From assembly GCF_017813395.1 (NCBI RefSeq), contig NZ_JAGIZB010000001.1, positions 186,001-250,000 on the forward strand: a stretch of DNA of 64,000 bases. The letters run 5' to 3'. How positions within the stretch are numbered: position 1 is the first letter of the stretch; each line of letters begins with the position of its first letter. Source of the DNA: Pararoseomonas baculiformis (lineage in GTDB: Bacteria; Pseudomonadota; Alphaproteobacteria; Acetobacterales; Acetobacteraceae). The notes under the pieces are model-generated. The model made no database searches and was not told where the DNA came from. It saw nothing but the letters and a program-made list of their open reading frames with translations. Made by a program: the position numbers and the translations under genes. This document shows positions 35,838 to 43,582 of this stretch, piece after piece.

Positions 35838-37049
35838 TCAGGTCGCGCTGGCCGGGCGCATGCCGCGCACCACGTCATCCGCGGGCAGCAGGTCCTTGCC
35901 GTCCACGTAGCGCCAATCGACCATCACGCCCTCGTTCCGGCGCAGCGCGGTCTTGCCGACATAGACGCCCAGCGTGCCCTGGTGATCGATGGCGCGGTAG
36001 AGCGCCGGACCCGCAGGCGTTTCGAAGCTGGCGCCGCGGAATCCTTCCACCATCTTCTCCGCCTCGGTCGATCCCGCCTTGGCCACGCCGGCCGCGATGG
36101 AGTTGATAAGCGAATACCCCACCAGCGAGCCGCACATGGGCTTGGCGTTGAACTTCTGGCGGTACGCGGCCGCATAGGCCTTGTGGGCCGGCGTATCGAT
36201 CGCCTCGCCGGGATAGCCGGTGACGATCCAGCCCTCCGGCGCCTCATCGCCCAGCGGATCGAGGTATTCGGGCTCGCCCGTGAGCATGGAGACGACGGAG
36301 CGCCGCTCGAACAGCCCGCGCGTGTTCCCCTGGCGGACGAAATTGGTCAGGTCCGGCCCGAAGAGCACGTTGAAGATCGCTTCCGGCCGCGCCTGCTCCA
36401 GCGCCTGCACGGTAGCGCCCGCATCCACGCGGCCCAGCGCCGGCCATTGCTCCGCCACGAACTGCACATCGGGCCGCTTGGAGGAGAGGATCTGCTTGAA
36501 CCACTTCACGGCGGACTGGCCATATTCGTAGTTCGGCGAAACCGTCACCCAGCGCTTGGCCGGCAGCTTCGCCGCCTCCTCCGCCAGGATCGAGGCCTGC
36601 ATGTAGGTGGAGGGGCGCAGGCGGAAGGTGTAGCGGTTGCCGCGATCCCACACCATCGCATCGGTCAGCGGCTCGCCGCCGATATAGATCCGCTTGTTCT
36701 GCAGCGCGTACTCGCTCAGCGCCAGCCCGACATTGGAGAGGAAGGCGCCGGCCAGAACATCGACCTTCTGGTCGTTGTACAGCTCGCCCGCCAGCCGCAC
36801 CGCATCCTGCGGCCGCCCGGCATCATCGCGCGTGATCAGCTCCAGCGGCCGGCCGAGCACGCCACCCCTGGCGTTGATCTGCTCCACCGCCAGCTGCATC
36901 GCGTTCCGGTATGGCAGGGTGAAGGCGGGCTGCGAGGTGTAGCTGTTGATCTCGCCGATGCGGATGGGATTGCTTCCCTGCGCGCGCAGGAGCCCGGGCA
37001 TCGCGAACGCGCCGGACGCGCCGAGAACGAGGCGCCGTGACAGAGGCAT
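35838..37049 (-). CDS. ABC transporter substrate-binding protein (branched-chain amino acid/aromatic type)
   Basis: A 403-residue periplasmic binding protein of the Peripla_BP_6 family. The leader MPLSRRLVLGASGAFAMPGL ends near LRAQG; the mature part begins IRIGEINSYTS and has QLAVEQINARGGVLGRPLEL, the family hallmark. Relatives bind branched-chain amino acids, amides or aromatic acids. Its position between nicX and the permease suggests nicotinate, 6-hydroxynicotinate or a similar ligand. The ATG at 37049 was chosen for the signal peptide; upstream in-frame sequence belongs to the nicX-SBP spacer and nicX. Confidence 0.92.
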   Translation of the reverse strand: MPLSRRLVLGASGAFAMPGLLRAQGSNPIRIGEINSYTSQPAFTLPYRNAMQLAVEQINARGGVLGRPLELITRDDAGRPQDAVRLAGELYNDQKVDVLAGAFLSNVGLALSEYALQNKRIYIGGEPLTDAMVWDRGNRYTFRLRPSTYMQASILAEEAAKLPAKRWVTVSPNYEYGQSAVKWFKQILSSKRPDVQFVAEQWPALGRVDAGATVQALEQARPEAIFNVLFGPDLTNFVRQGNTRGLFERRSVVSMLTGEPEYLDPLGDEAPEGWIVTGYPGEAIDTPAHKAYAAAYRQKFNAKPMCGSLVGYSLINSIAAGVAKAGSTEAEKMVEGFRGASFETPAGPALYRAIDHQGTLGVYVGKTALRRNEGVMVDWRYVDGKDLLPADDVVRGMRPASAT

Positions 37050-37107
37050 GGTGCTACTCCTGGTCGGTAGGGAAGGAAGTGGGCCGGGCGCTGGGCCCGG
37101 CCAGGTT

Positions 37108-38160
37108 TCACTCGGCCGCCAGCGCGACCTGGTCCAGCACCTTGCCATCCCTCGTCACCATCTCGCCATCCAGGCGCACGGTGCAGCGCCGCAGGGGGAT
37201 GTCGATATGGCACGGGGTGTTGCGCGTGCCGCCGGCCTCGGTGTTCGGACCGAGGGAGAAGAGGAAGTTGCCCGCGAAGGCCCGCGCATCCATGCCGATG
37301 GTCTGCTCGCGGTCATAGAGCGAGAGGACGGACCAGCGCGCCCGGTCCTGCAGACCCCAGCCGATATGGGAGATGGCCCAGGCTTCCGGATCCTTGAAGC
37401 TGTCGATGTAGTCCTGCAGCAGCTCGGCGTCGAGCCCGCCCTCGACCTTCGTGACGTAGCCGTCCTTCACGGTCAGGGTGATCTTTTCCGACACATAGGA
37501 TTTCTGCGGCAGCAGGATGTCGCCGCGGTCGATCACGATGGTGCCGTTGGACTTGCCCTCATTCGGCCAAGTCGCCAGGAAGCCACTCGGCCAGTGGTCC
37601 CAGCGCCCGGGCGCATCGACGAAGCCGTATTCCTCCAGAAGCGGGTATTCGCCCAGCGCGCAGCGCAGATCGGTGCCGGCGGCGGAGGTGACATGCATCT
37701 CCTTCGCCGCCTTCAGCTTCTCCGCCGCCGCCTTCACGCGGATCTTGTCCTCCATCGTCGGCACCAGCCGCGCCAGAACTTCCGGCGGCTCCACCGCCAG
37801 CAGCATGCGCGTGCCGGATTCCAGGATCTCGCCCTGCTCCGGGGAGAAGAGGAGCAGCATGAGGTCGAGCACGAGATCGCTCGCCTTCAGCGCCGCCATG
37901 CCGGCCGGATTCCCCGTCAGCGGCGTGTCGCCCACGAAGGCCAGCGCATCCCGGCTCAGCGACGCCTCGCCATTCACCGGCGGCAGGTCCAGCCGGTTCA
38001 CGATGGCACCCATGCCGCGCGCCGCGATCATGGCGGTGGAAAGGGTCTGGGGATGCGTGGCGGGCCCGGTCAGCACCGTCACCACCTCGCCCGATTTCAG
38101 CTGGGAGAGAGTGAGAACTTTCCTCCAGGCCTCGATCATGTCCGCGTCGCTGATGGCCAT
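37108..38160 (-). CDS. nicX: 2,5-dihydroxypyridine 5,6-dioxygenase NicX
   Basis: A 350-residue Fe(II) ring-cleavage dioxygenase that opens 2,5-dihydroxypyridine to N-formylmaleamate. It has the same length as P. putida NicX and shares blocks such as ALTGN-like DTPLTGNPAGMAALKASDLV, LLAVEPPEVLARL, GRWDHWPSGF and FLFSLGPNTEAGG. The three iron ligands known for NicX (His265, His318, Asp320) occur at the same numbers here, in AISHIGWGL and TPCHIDIPL. It resembles M29 aminopeptidases, to which NicX is related. It is the first gene of the operon, 22 bp from the TetR-type palindrome. Confidence 0.94.
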   Translation of the reverse strand: MAISDADMIEAWRKVLTLSQLKSGEVVTVLTGPATHPQTLSTAMIAARGMGAIVNRLDLPPVNGEASLSRDALAFVGDTPLTGNPAGMAALKASDLVLDLMLLLFSPEQGEILESGTRMLLAVEPPEVLARLVPTMEDKIRVKAAAEKLKAAKEMHVTSAAGTDLRCALGEYPLLEEYGFVDAPGRWDHWPSGFLATWPNEGKSNGTIVIDRGDILLPQKSYVSEKITLTVKDGYVTKVEGGLDAELLQDYIDSFKDPEAWAISHIGWGLQDRARWSVLSLYDREQTIGMDARAFAGNFLFSLGPNTEAGGTRNTPCHIDIPLRRCTVRLDGEMVTRDGKVLDQVALAAE

Positions 38161-38182
38161 GGCTGTGCCTTTCCGCTGGAAC

Positions 38183-38200
38183 TAACTGAGCGTACAGTTA
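38183..38200. promoter_or_regulatory. predicted TetR operator in the nicX/flavin-reductase divergent promoter
   Basis: An 18-bp palindrome, TAACTGAGCGTACAGTTA, with perfect 6-bp arms identical to those at 28489-28506. It lies 22 bp upstream of nicX and 131 bp upstream of the divergent flavin-reductase-like gene. Confidence 0.75.
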
Positions 38201-38331
38201 TGAAATCGGCGCCGGGAAGCGGAATTCCACACTGCATCGCAGCATTCCCGGCCGGCCCGCACCTGCCCCGCCCATCCTCTATGCAATCTGCAGGACAAGT
38301 GATCATTTCCTGCCCAGGGAAAGGACTGCCC

Positions 38332-38946
38332 ATGGACCCGCATTTCTACGAACCGCGCCTTGGCCACGGCCTTGCCCATGATCCCTTCAAGGCCATCATC
38401 GCGCCGCGCCCCATCGGCTGGATCACGACGGTGGATGCGGAAGGGCAGGTGAACCTGGCGCCCTACAGCTTTTTCAACGCCTTCAATTCCAATCCGCCCA
38501 TCGTCGGCTTCGCCAGTGAGGGGCGCAAGGACAGCCTGCGCAATGTGGAGGCGACCGGCGAATTCGTCTGCAACCTCGCCACGCGCCCGCTGGCGGAGGT
38601 GATGAACCGCAGCAGCGCACCCCTGCCCCATGGCGAATCGGAGATGCGCTTCGCCGGGATCGAGGCCGCGCCCTCCCGGCTGGTGAAGCCGCCCCGCGTG
38701 GCCGACACCCCCGCCGCGCTGGAATGCCGCCTGCTGCAGATCGTGCCACTGAAGAACCTGGAGGGCACGGAACTGAACACGCATCTCGTCCTCGGCCAGG
38801 TCGTCGGTGTGCATATCGACCGCGCCTATCTGAAGAACGGCATCTTCGACACAAAGGCCGCCCGCCCCATCGGCCGCTGCGGTTATCGCGGCGACTACGC
38901 GGAGATCGGCGAGATGTTCGAGATGATCCGCCCCAGCACGGCCTGA
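38332..38946 (+). CDS. flavin reductase-like (DIM6/NTAB) FMN-binding protein
   Basis: A 204-residue split-barrel flavoprotein. Blocks include KAIIAPRPIGWITTVDAEGQ, NLAPYSFFNAFNSNPPIVGF and RKDSLRNVEATGEFVCNLAT, typical of the flavin reductase domain proteins that bind FMN. It may supply reduced flavin or reduce a quinone or aldehyde. AAGGA nine bases or fewer upstream supports the ATG at 38332. It is divergent from nicX and shares the intergenic region containing the TetR-type palindrome, so it may belong to the nicotinate regulon. It is followed 7 bp later by a LysR gene. Confidence 0.88.
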   Translation: MDPHFYEPRLGHGLAHDPFKAIIAPRPIGWITTVDAEGQVNLAPYSFFNAFNSNPPIVGFASEGRKDSLRNVEATGEFVCNLATRPLAEVMNRSSAPLPHGESEMRFAGIEAAPSRLVKPPRVADTPAALECRLLQIVPLKNLEGTELNTHLVLGQVVGVHIDRAYLKNGIFDTKAARPIGRCGYRGDYAEIGEMFEMIRPSTA

Positions 38947-38953
38947 GCACCCC

Positions 38954-39886
38954 ATGCGGCTGACGCTCGAACAGCTCCGTGTCTTCGTCGCGGTCGCGGA
39001 GCGCCAGCATGTCACCCGCGCGGCGGAGGCGCTGCACCTCACCCAATCCGCCGCCAGCGCCGCCATCGCCACGCTGGAAACCCGCAGCGGCGTCCGCCTC
39101 TTTGATCGTGTCGGGCGCGGCATCGAGCTGACCGGGGCGGGCCGTGCCTTCCTGGCGGAGGCGCGCGCCGTCCTTGCCCGGGCGGAGGCCGCCGAGACCG
39201 TGCTGGCCGAGCTCGCCGGGCTCGCCCGCGGCACCCTGCCCGTCCATGCCAGCCAGACCATCGCCAGCTATTGGCTGCCGCGCCACCTCGTCGCCTTCCG
39301 GCGCGCCCATCCCGGCATCACCGTGCCGCTCTCCATCGGCAACACCGCGCAGGTGGCCGCCGCGGTCGCCGCCGGCACGGCGGAGCTGGGCTTCGTGGAG
39401 GGCGCGGTGGAGGACCCGCATTTCATCGCGCGCACCGTGGCGATGGACCAGCTCGTCGTGGTCGTCGCCCCCTCTCATCCCTGGGCGTCTCGCCCGCCCG
39501 CCGATCTCGCCACCCTCGTGCGGGAGGGGGAATGGGTCCTGCGCGAGCCCGGATCCGGCACCCGCTCCGCCTTCGAGGATTCCCTGCATGCCGCCGGGCT
39601 CGACCCGGGCGCGCTGGCGGTGACGCTGGAACTGCCCTCGAACGAATCCGTCCGCGGGGCGGTGGAGGCGGGGCTGGGCGCCACCGCCATCTCCGCTTCC
39701 GTCGCCGCGCCGAGCATCGAGGCCGGGCTGCTGCATCGCGTGCCTATCGCCCTGCCCGAGCGCGCATTCCAGGTGCTGTGGCACCGGGAACGCCCGCCCA
39801 GCCGCGCGGCCGAGGCGCTCCTCGCCCTGCTGCCCGCCGAGGCGCCCTTCAGGCGACGCCGAGGAGCCGGATCAGCCCCAGGCTGA
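38954..39886 (+). CDS. LysR-family regulator (YeiE/CbbR-like)
   Basis: A 310-residue LysR regulator. The winged helix contains TLEQLRVFVAVAERQHVTRA and LHLTQSAASAAIATLE; the effector domain includes LREPGSGTRSAFEDSL, a YeiE/CysB-group hallmark. It starts 7 bp after the flavin-reductase gene and converges on a YeiH-type permease gene, overlapping its 3' end by 38 bp. In enterobacteria yeiE and yeiH are neighbours and YeiE responds to sulfite; the pairing here suggests the same relationship. Confidence 0.9.
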   Translation: MRLTLEQLRVFVAVAERQHVTRAAEALHLTQSAASAAIATLETRSGVRLFDRVGRGIELTGAGRAFLAEARAVLARAEAAETVLAELAGLARGTLPVHASQTIASYWLPRHLVAFRRAHPGITVPLSIGNTAQVAAAVAAGTAELGFVEGAVEDPHFIARTVAMDQLVVVVAPSHPWASRPPADLATLVREGEWVLREPGSGTRSAFEDSLHAAGLDPGALAVTLELPSNESVRGAVEAGLGATAISASVAAPSIEAGLLHRVPIALPERAFQVLWHRERPPSRAAEALLALLPAEAPFRRRRGAGSAPG

Positions 39887-40892
39887 TCACTCCCAGCAGC
39901 AGCAGCGAGGCCACGCCCGCCGCCACCACGCGCCCGCCGGAACGTGCCACCGTGCGCACATCCACCCCCAGGCCGAGCGCGGCCATGGACAGAATGGTCA
40001 GCGCCGTCGCGAGCATCGCGATCGGCCCCAGCAGCGCCTGGGGCAGCAGGCCCAGCGTGCGCAGCACCGCCATGCCGAGGAACCCGATGATGAACCAGGG
40101 CACGAGGCGCGAGAGCCGTGGCCGCCCCCCTGCCACGACCTCGCCCGGCGGCACGGGTTCGGCCCGCAGCCGCGGCGCCAGGAGCGAGAGGCCGACCACG
40201 ACGGGACCCAGCATCAGCACGCGCACCAGCTTCACCAGCGTGCCGACCTGCACGCTCAGCGCGCCCACCGGGGCCGTGGCCGCCAGCACCTGCGGCACCG
40301 CATAGACGGTGAGCCCGGCCAGCACCCCGTACTGCTCCAGGCTCAGCCCCAGCGCGGGCACCAGCAGGGGAAGGAGAAGCACCACCACCACGCCCAGCAC
40401 GGCGGTGAAGGCGATGGAGGAGGCCACGTCCTCGCTATCAGCCCCTACCACCGGCGCCACCGCGGCGATGGCCGAATTGCCGCAGATCGAGTTGCCGCAG
40501 GCCACCAGCACCGCCATCCGCGCGGGCAGTCCGAGCAGGCGGCAGATGCCGTAGCTGGCCATGATGGCCACGGCCACCACCAGCGCGATGCCCAGCAGCA
40601 GTGCGGGCCCCACGGCCAGGATGGTCGCCACGCTCAGCGAGGCGCCGAGCAGCACCACCGCCACCTCCAGCAGCATCTTGGCCGAGAAATCGATGCCGGG
40701 CTTCCAGCGCGGGCCGGGCTTCCAGGCCGTGCGGATCACCGTGCCCAGCAGGATCGCCAGCACCAGCGCCTCCAGCCAAGCCCGCCCGAACACCGCCTCC
40801 TCCATCCGCGCCAGCCCCAGCGCGGCGAGGGTCACGGCGGCGCAGAGCAGGACGCCGGGAAGCAGGCGGGAGATTTGTTGGGGCAGCGGCAT
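39849..40892 (-). CDS. YeiH-family putative sulfate/sulfite exporter
   Basis: A 347-residue membrane protein with about ten hydrophobic helices. The family signature includes GIDFSAKMLLEVAVVLLGAS, VACGNSICGNSAIAAVAPVV and the VYAVPQVLAA helix. YeiH (UPF0324, Cons_hypoth698) proteins are proposed anion exporters. The ATG at 40892 is preferred; a TTG 12 codons upstream would extend a short hydrophilic leader. Its 3' end overlaps the convergent LysR gene by 38 bp. It is transcribed away from the downstream-lying upp gene's promoter side, in the same direction as upp. Confidence 0.9.
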   Translation of the reverse strand: MPLPQQISRLLPGVLLCAAVTLAALGLARMEEAVFGRAWLEALVLAILLGTVIRTAWKPGPRWKPGIDFSAKMLLEVAVVLLGASLSVATILAVGPALLLGIALVVAVAIMASYGICRLLGLPARMAVLVACGNSICGNSAIAAVAPVVGADSEDVASSIAFTAVLGVVVVLLLPLLVPALGLSLEQYGVLAGLTVYAVPQVLAATAPVGALSVQVGTLVKLVRVLMLGPVVVGLSLLAPRLRAEPVPPGEVVAGGRPRLSRLVPWFIIGFLGMAVLRTLGLLPQALLGPIAMLATALTILSMAALGLGVDVRTVARSGGRVVAAGVASLLLLGVISLGLIRLLGVA

Positions 40893-40978
40893 GGCCCGGA
40901 AGCTGCCCCCGCCGATGCGATCGAACAAACAGATGGGACCGATGAAATCAAACTGTCACATCGATCATTCGCGGGCGG

Positions 40979-41623
40979 CTACTTGGTGCCGAACAGGCGG
41001 TCCCCCGCATCGCCCAGCCCGGGGCGGATATAGGCGTGGTCGTCCAGCATCCGGTCCACGGCGCAGGCATAGACCGGCACGTCCGGATGCTCGGCCGCCA
41101 ACACGGAAAGCCCCTCCGGCACGGCCAGCAGGCAGGCAAAGCGCAGGTTGTGGCAGCCCGCCTTCTTCAGCCGCGCCAGCGCGGCGGCTGCCGAATGGCC
41201 GGTGGCCAGCATCGGGTCCACCACGATCACCAGCCGCTCCGCCACGTCCTCGGGCAGCTTCAGATAGTACTCCACCGGGCGCTTCGTCGCGGGATCGCGG
41301 TACAGCCCCATATGGCCCACACGAGCGGAGGGCATGAGGTCCAGCATGCCGGAGGCAATGCCATCCCCGGCGCGGAGGATGGAGACGATGCACAGCTTCT
41401 TGCCCGCGATGGAGGGCGCCATCATCGGCTCCAGCGGCGTGTCGATCGGCACGCGCTCGATCGGCAGGTCCCGCGTCAGCTCATAGGCCATCAGCAGGCT
41501 CACCTCCCGCGCCAGGGAGCGGAACTCGCCGGTGGAGGTTTCCCGCCGCCGCATGATGGTCAGCTTATGCTGCACCAGCGGGTGGATGAGCACGGTCAGC
41601 CTGGGATGGATGGCCTGGTCCAT
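40979..41623 (-). CDS. upp: uracil phosphoribosyltransferase
   Basis: A 214-residue cytosolic salvage enzyme making UMP from uracil and PRPP. Family blocks are [20 protein letters not shown] near the N-terminus, [15 protein letters not shown], the PRPP loop [15 protein letters not shown], and the C-terminal [16 protein letters not shown]. The length is normal. The ATG at 41623 is the standard start ([12 protein letters not shown]). Its 5' region contains the 25-bp tandem repeats at 41694-41757, so on this strand the leader could fold into repeated hairpins. Confidence 0.95.
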   Translation of the reverse strand: MDQAIHPRLTVLIHPLVQHKLTIMRRRETSTGEFRSLAREVSLLMAYELTRDLPIERVPIDTPLEPMMAPSIAGKKLCIVSILRAGDGIASGMLDLMPSARVGHMGLYRDPATKRPVEYYLKLPEDVAERLVIVVDPMLATGHSAAAALARLKKAGCHNLRFACLLAVPEGLSVLAAEHPDVPVYACAVDRMLDDHAYIRPGLGDAGDRLFGTK

Positions 41624-41693
41624 GGTCGCGCCGCTCCCTCTCGCCCGCCCCGGGGCTGTGGGGCGCCCTGCCCCCTTAGCGCGACAGGCGCCC

Positions 41694-41757
41694 GCGGCGA
41701 AGCCGCCTAGCGAAACCAGCGGCGAAGCCGCCAACCGTCACCAGTGGCGAAGCCGCC
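41694..41757. repeat. 25-bp tandem repeat, three units, each with a hairpin core
   Basis: The 14-bp core GCGGCGAAGCCGCC occurs at 41694, 41719 and, with one change (GTGGCGAAGCCGCC), at 41744: an exact 25-bp period. Each core folds as GCGGC-GAA-GCCGC (or GCGGC-TTC-GCCGC on the minus strand). Spacers share GCGAAACC or similar. It lies in the 292-bp divergent region between upp and kdsD. Confidence 0.8.
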
Positions 41758-41915
41758 CGGCGAAACCCGCTGCCCGACCATGCAAGGCCGGATGTCGCCA
41801 CCGGCGCCCCGCCGGGGCTATACCGGCGGCCCCAAGGCGCGCCGGGCCTCCCACCGCCCCGGCACAGGACGCAACCGGTGCCCCGTGCCGGGCCCGGATC
41901 ACCAAGGATCAGCCA

Positions 41916-42923
41916 ATGGACCAGCAGACGGAAACGCAGGCGCAGGCCTTCCTCGCGCCGCCCTCCGCCCTGGATGATGCCCGCAAGACCCTGCGCCTTG
42001 AGGCGGAGGGGCTGAACGCCCTTTGCCTCGCGCTCGATGGCCCCCTGGGCGAGCATTTCGACCAGGCCGTCTCCGCCATCGCCCAGGCGGGCGGGCGGGT
42101 GATCGTCACCGGCATGGGCAAGTCCGGCCATGTGGGCCGCAAGATCGCGGCCACCCTCGCCTCCACCGGCACGCCCGCCTATTTCGTGCACCCCGCCGAG
42201 GCCAGCCATGGCGACCTGGGCATGATCGGGGACAGCGACGTGGTGCTCGCCCTCTCCTGGTCCGGGGAAGCGCCGGAACTGGCGGATACCATCGCCTATG
42301 CCCGCCGCTGGGGCATCACCCTCATCGCCATCACCTCCCGCGCCACCAGCGCCCTGGGCTCGGCGGCCGATATTCCCCTCATCCTGCCCGTGATGCAGGA
42401 GGCCTGCCCGAACGGCCTGGCCCCCACCACCTCCACCACCATGCAGATGGCTATCGGCGATGCGCTGGCCGTGGCCCTGCTCTCGCGCCGCGGCTTCTCG
42501 GCACAGGATTTCCGGCGCTTCCACCCGGGCGGCAAGCTCGGCTCCCAGCTGCGCAAGGTGCGCGAGGTGATGCATACCGGCGACGCCGTGCCCACCATCC
42601 CGGCGCAGGCCACCCTCTCCCAGGCCATCATGGAGATGACGGGCAAGCGCTTCGGCACCACCGCCGTGGTGGATGGCGAGGGAAGGCTGATCGGCGTGGT
42701 GACCGACGGCGACCTCCGCCGCGCCTTCCAGGCCGGCTTCGTCGATGGCCCGGTGCAGGAGGCCATGTCGCGCCAGCCCCGCACCATCGGACCCGACGCG
42801 CTGGCGGAACAGGCCCTCTCCCTTATGAATGAGCGCCGCATCACCAGCCTCTTCGTGCTGGAGGACGGTCGGCCCGCCGGAATTCTGCACCTGCACGACC
42901 TGCTCAGGATCGGGGTGGCCTGA
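41916..42923 (+). CDS. kdsD: arabinose-5-phosphate isomerase (KdsD/KpsF family)
   Basis: A 335-residue KpsF/GutQ-type isomerase converting ribulose-5-phosphate to arabinose-5-phosphate, the precursor of the lipopolysaccharide sugar Kdo. The N-terminal SIS domain (about 40-190) has VIVTGMGKSGHVGRKIAATL and SHGDLGMIGDSDVVLALSWSG; APTTSTTMQMAIGDALAVAL follows. Two CBS domains occupy about 215-335. AAGGAT eight bases upstream supports the ATG at 41916. The gene stands alone, divergent from upp. Confidence 0.93.
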   Translation: MDQQTETQAQAFLAPPSALDDARKTLRLEAEGLNALCLALDGPLGEHFDQAVSAIAQAGGRVIVTGMGKSGHVGRKIAATLASTGTPAYFVHPAEASHGDLGMIGDSDVVLALSWSGEAPELADTIAYARRWGITLIAITSRATSALGSAADIPLILPVMQEACPNGLAPTTSTTMQMAIGDALAVALLSRRGFSAQDFRRFHPGGKLGSQLRKVREVMHTGDAVPTIPAQATLSQAIMEMTGKRFGTTAVVDGEGRLIGVVTDGDLRRAFQAGFVDGPVQEAMSRQPRTIGPDALAEQALSLMNERRITSLFVLEDGRPAGILHLHDLLRIGVA

Positions 42924-43229
42924 GGCTGCCGCCGCGAGGGGGAATGCCTCGCCCGCGTCCTCAAGTCGCCCTGTCCGCGGCGGCCCCGCGCAGAAACGCC
43001 GCTCTCGTTCCATTCGCCGGGATGTTCAAATCGGTTTGATCGTTCCAGACAGCCCAAATAAAGCTTGGAAACCGCGGAAGCGGCGCCCATATTGGCGGGG
43101 TCAGGTTCGTTGTTGCGGTTTGCTCGGCCTGCCCATTCATTTGGGTAGGGGTTGGTTTCCGTCTCAAAGTGAAGATGATTCGGCGCATAATGTTGTGCGT
43201 CGGTTTTCCGTTTTGATCGGAATCGGTTC
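42924..43229. other. intergenic region with the cspA promoter and long leader
   Basis: This 306-bp stretch is clearly less GC-rich than its surroundings from about 43020 onward, which suits a promoter and the long 5' leader usual for cold-shock genes. No frame on either strand looks like a protein. A possible sigma-70 promoter is noted separately. Confidence 0.55.
43036..43064 (+). promoter_or_regulatory. possible cspA promoter
   Basis: TTGATC (43036-43041) and TAAAGC (43059-43064) are separated by 17 bp, an approximate -35/-10 pair. A start near 43071 would give a leader of about 160 nt, typical of cspA mRNAs. The match to consensus is only partial. Confidence 0.3.
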
Positions 43230-43433
43230 ATGGCCATCGGCACTGTTAAGTGGTTCAACGCAACCAAGGGTTACGGCTTCATCCAGCCCGAGGACGGCTC
43301 CAAGGACGTGTTCCTGCACATCTCCGATGTTCAGCGCGCCGGCCTGGACGTTCGCGAGGGCGACAAGCTCGAATACGACGTGCAGAGCGGCCAGCAGGGC
43401 AAGCTCTCGGCCGGCAATCTCCGCCAGGCCTGA
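43230..43433 (+). CDS. cspA: cold-shock protein CspA family
   Basis: A 67-residue single cold-shock domain that binds single-stranded RNA and DNA and acts as an RNA chaperone. It begins MAIGTVKWFNATKGYGFIQP, with RNP-1 (KGYGFIQ) and RNP-2 (VFLHIS) intact. The length is typical of alphaproteobacterial CspA. A long, AT-richer leader precedes it and a strong terminator follows, so it is monocistronic; temperature or growth-phase control through the leader is likely but not shown. Confidence 0.96.
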   Translation: MAIGTVKWFNATKGYGFIQPEDGSKDVFLHISDVQRAGLDVREGDKLEYDVQSGQQGKLSAGNLRQA

Positions 43434-43502
43434 GGATCGAGCGGCGGGAACCGTCGCCATCCTGAGAATACGCCGTAGCGCATGCGCCGCGGAAGGCTTT
43501 GC

Positions 43503-43535
43503 GCCCCGGCCGGAGAAATCCGGCCGGGGCGTTTT
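43503..43535 (+). terminator. intrinsic terminator of cspA
   Basis: A perfect 12-bp stem (GCCCCGGCCGGA at 43503-43514 with its complement at 43519-43530) with a GAAA tetraloop, followed by GTTTT. A textbook Rho-independent terminator 70 bp after the cspA stop. Confidence 0.9.
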
Positions 43536-43582
43536 GCGTCCGCCGCGGCCCTGATGGGAAGGCGGGACAGGAGCCCGGGGCG

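Noticed and set aside
34188-37040. Plus-strand open frame of 950 codons over the ABC transporter
   Set aside because: Opposite intact permease and binding-protein genes; His/Gln/Arg-rich shadow sequence.
42296-43267. Minus-strand open frame across the cspA leader
   Set aside because: It runs antisense through kdsD and the cspA promoter and has mixed, non-protein-like composition.
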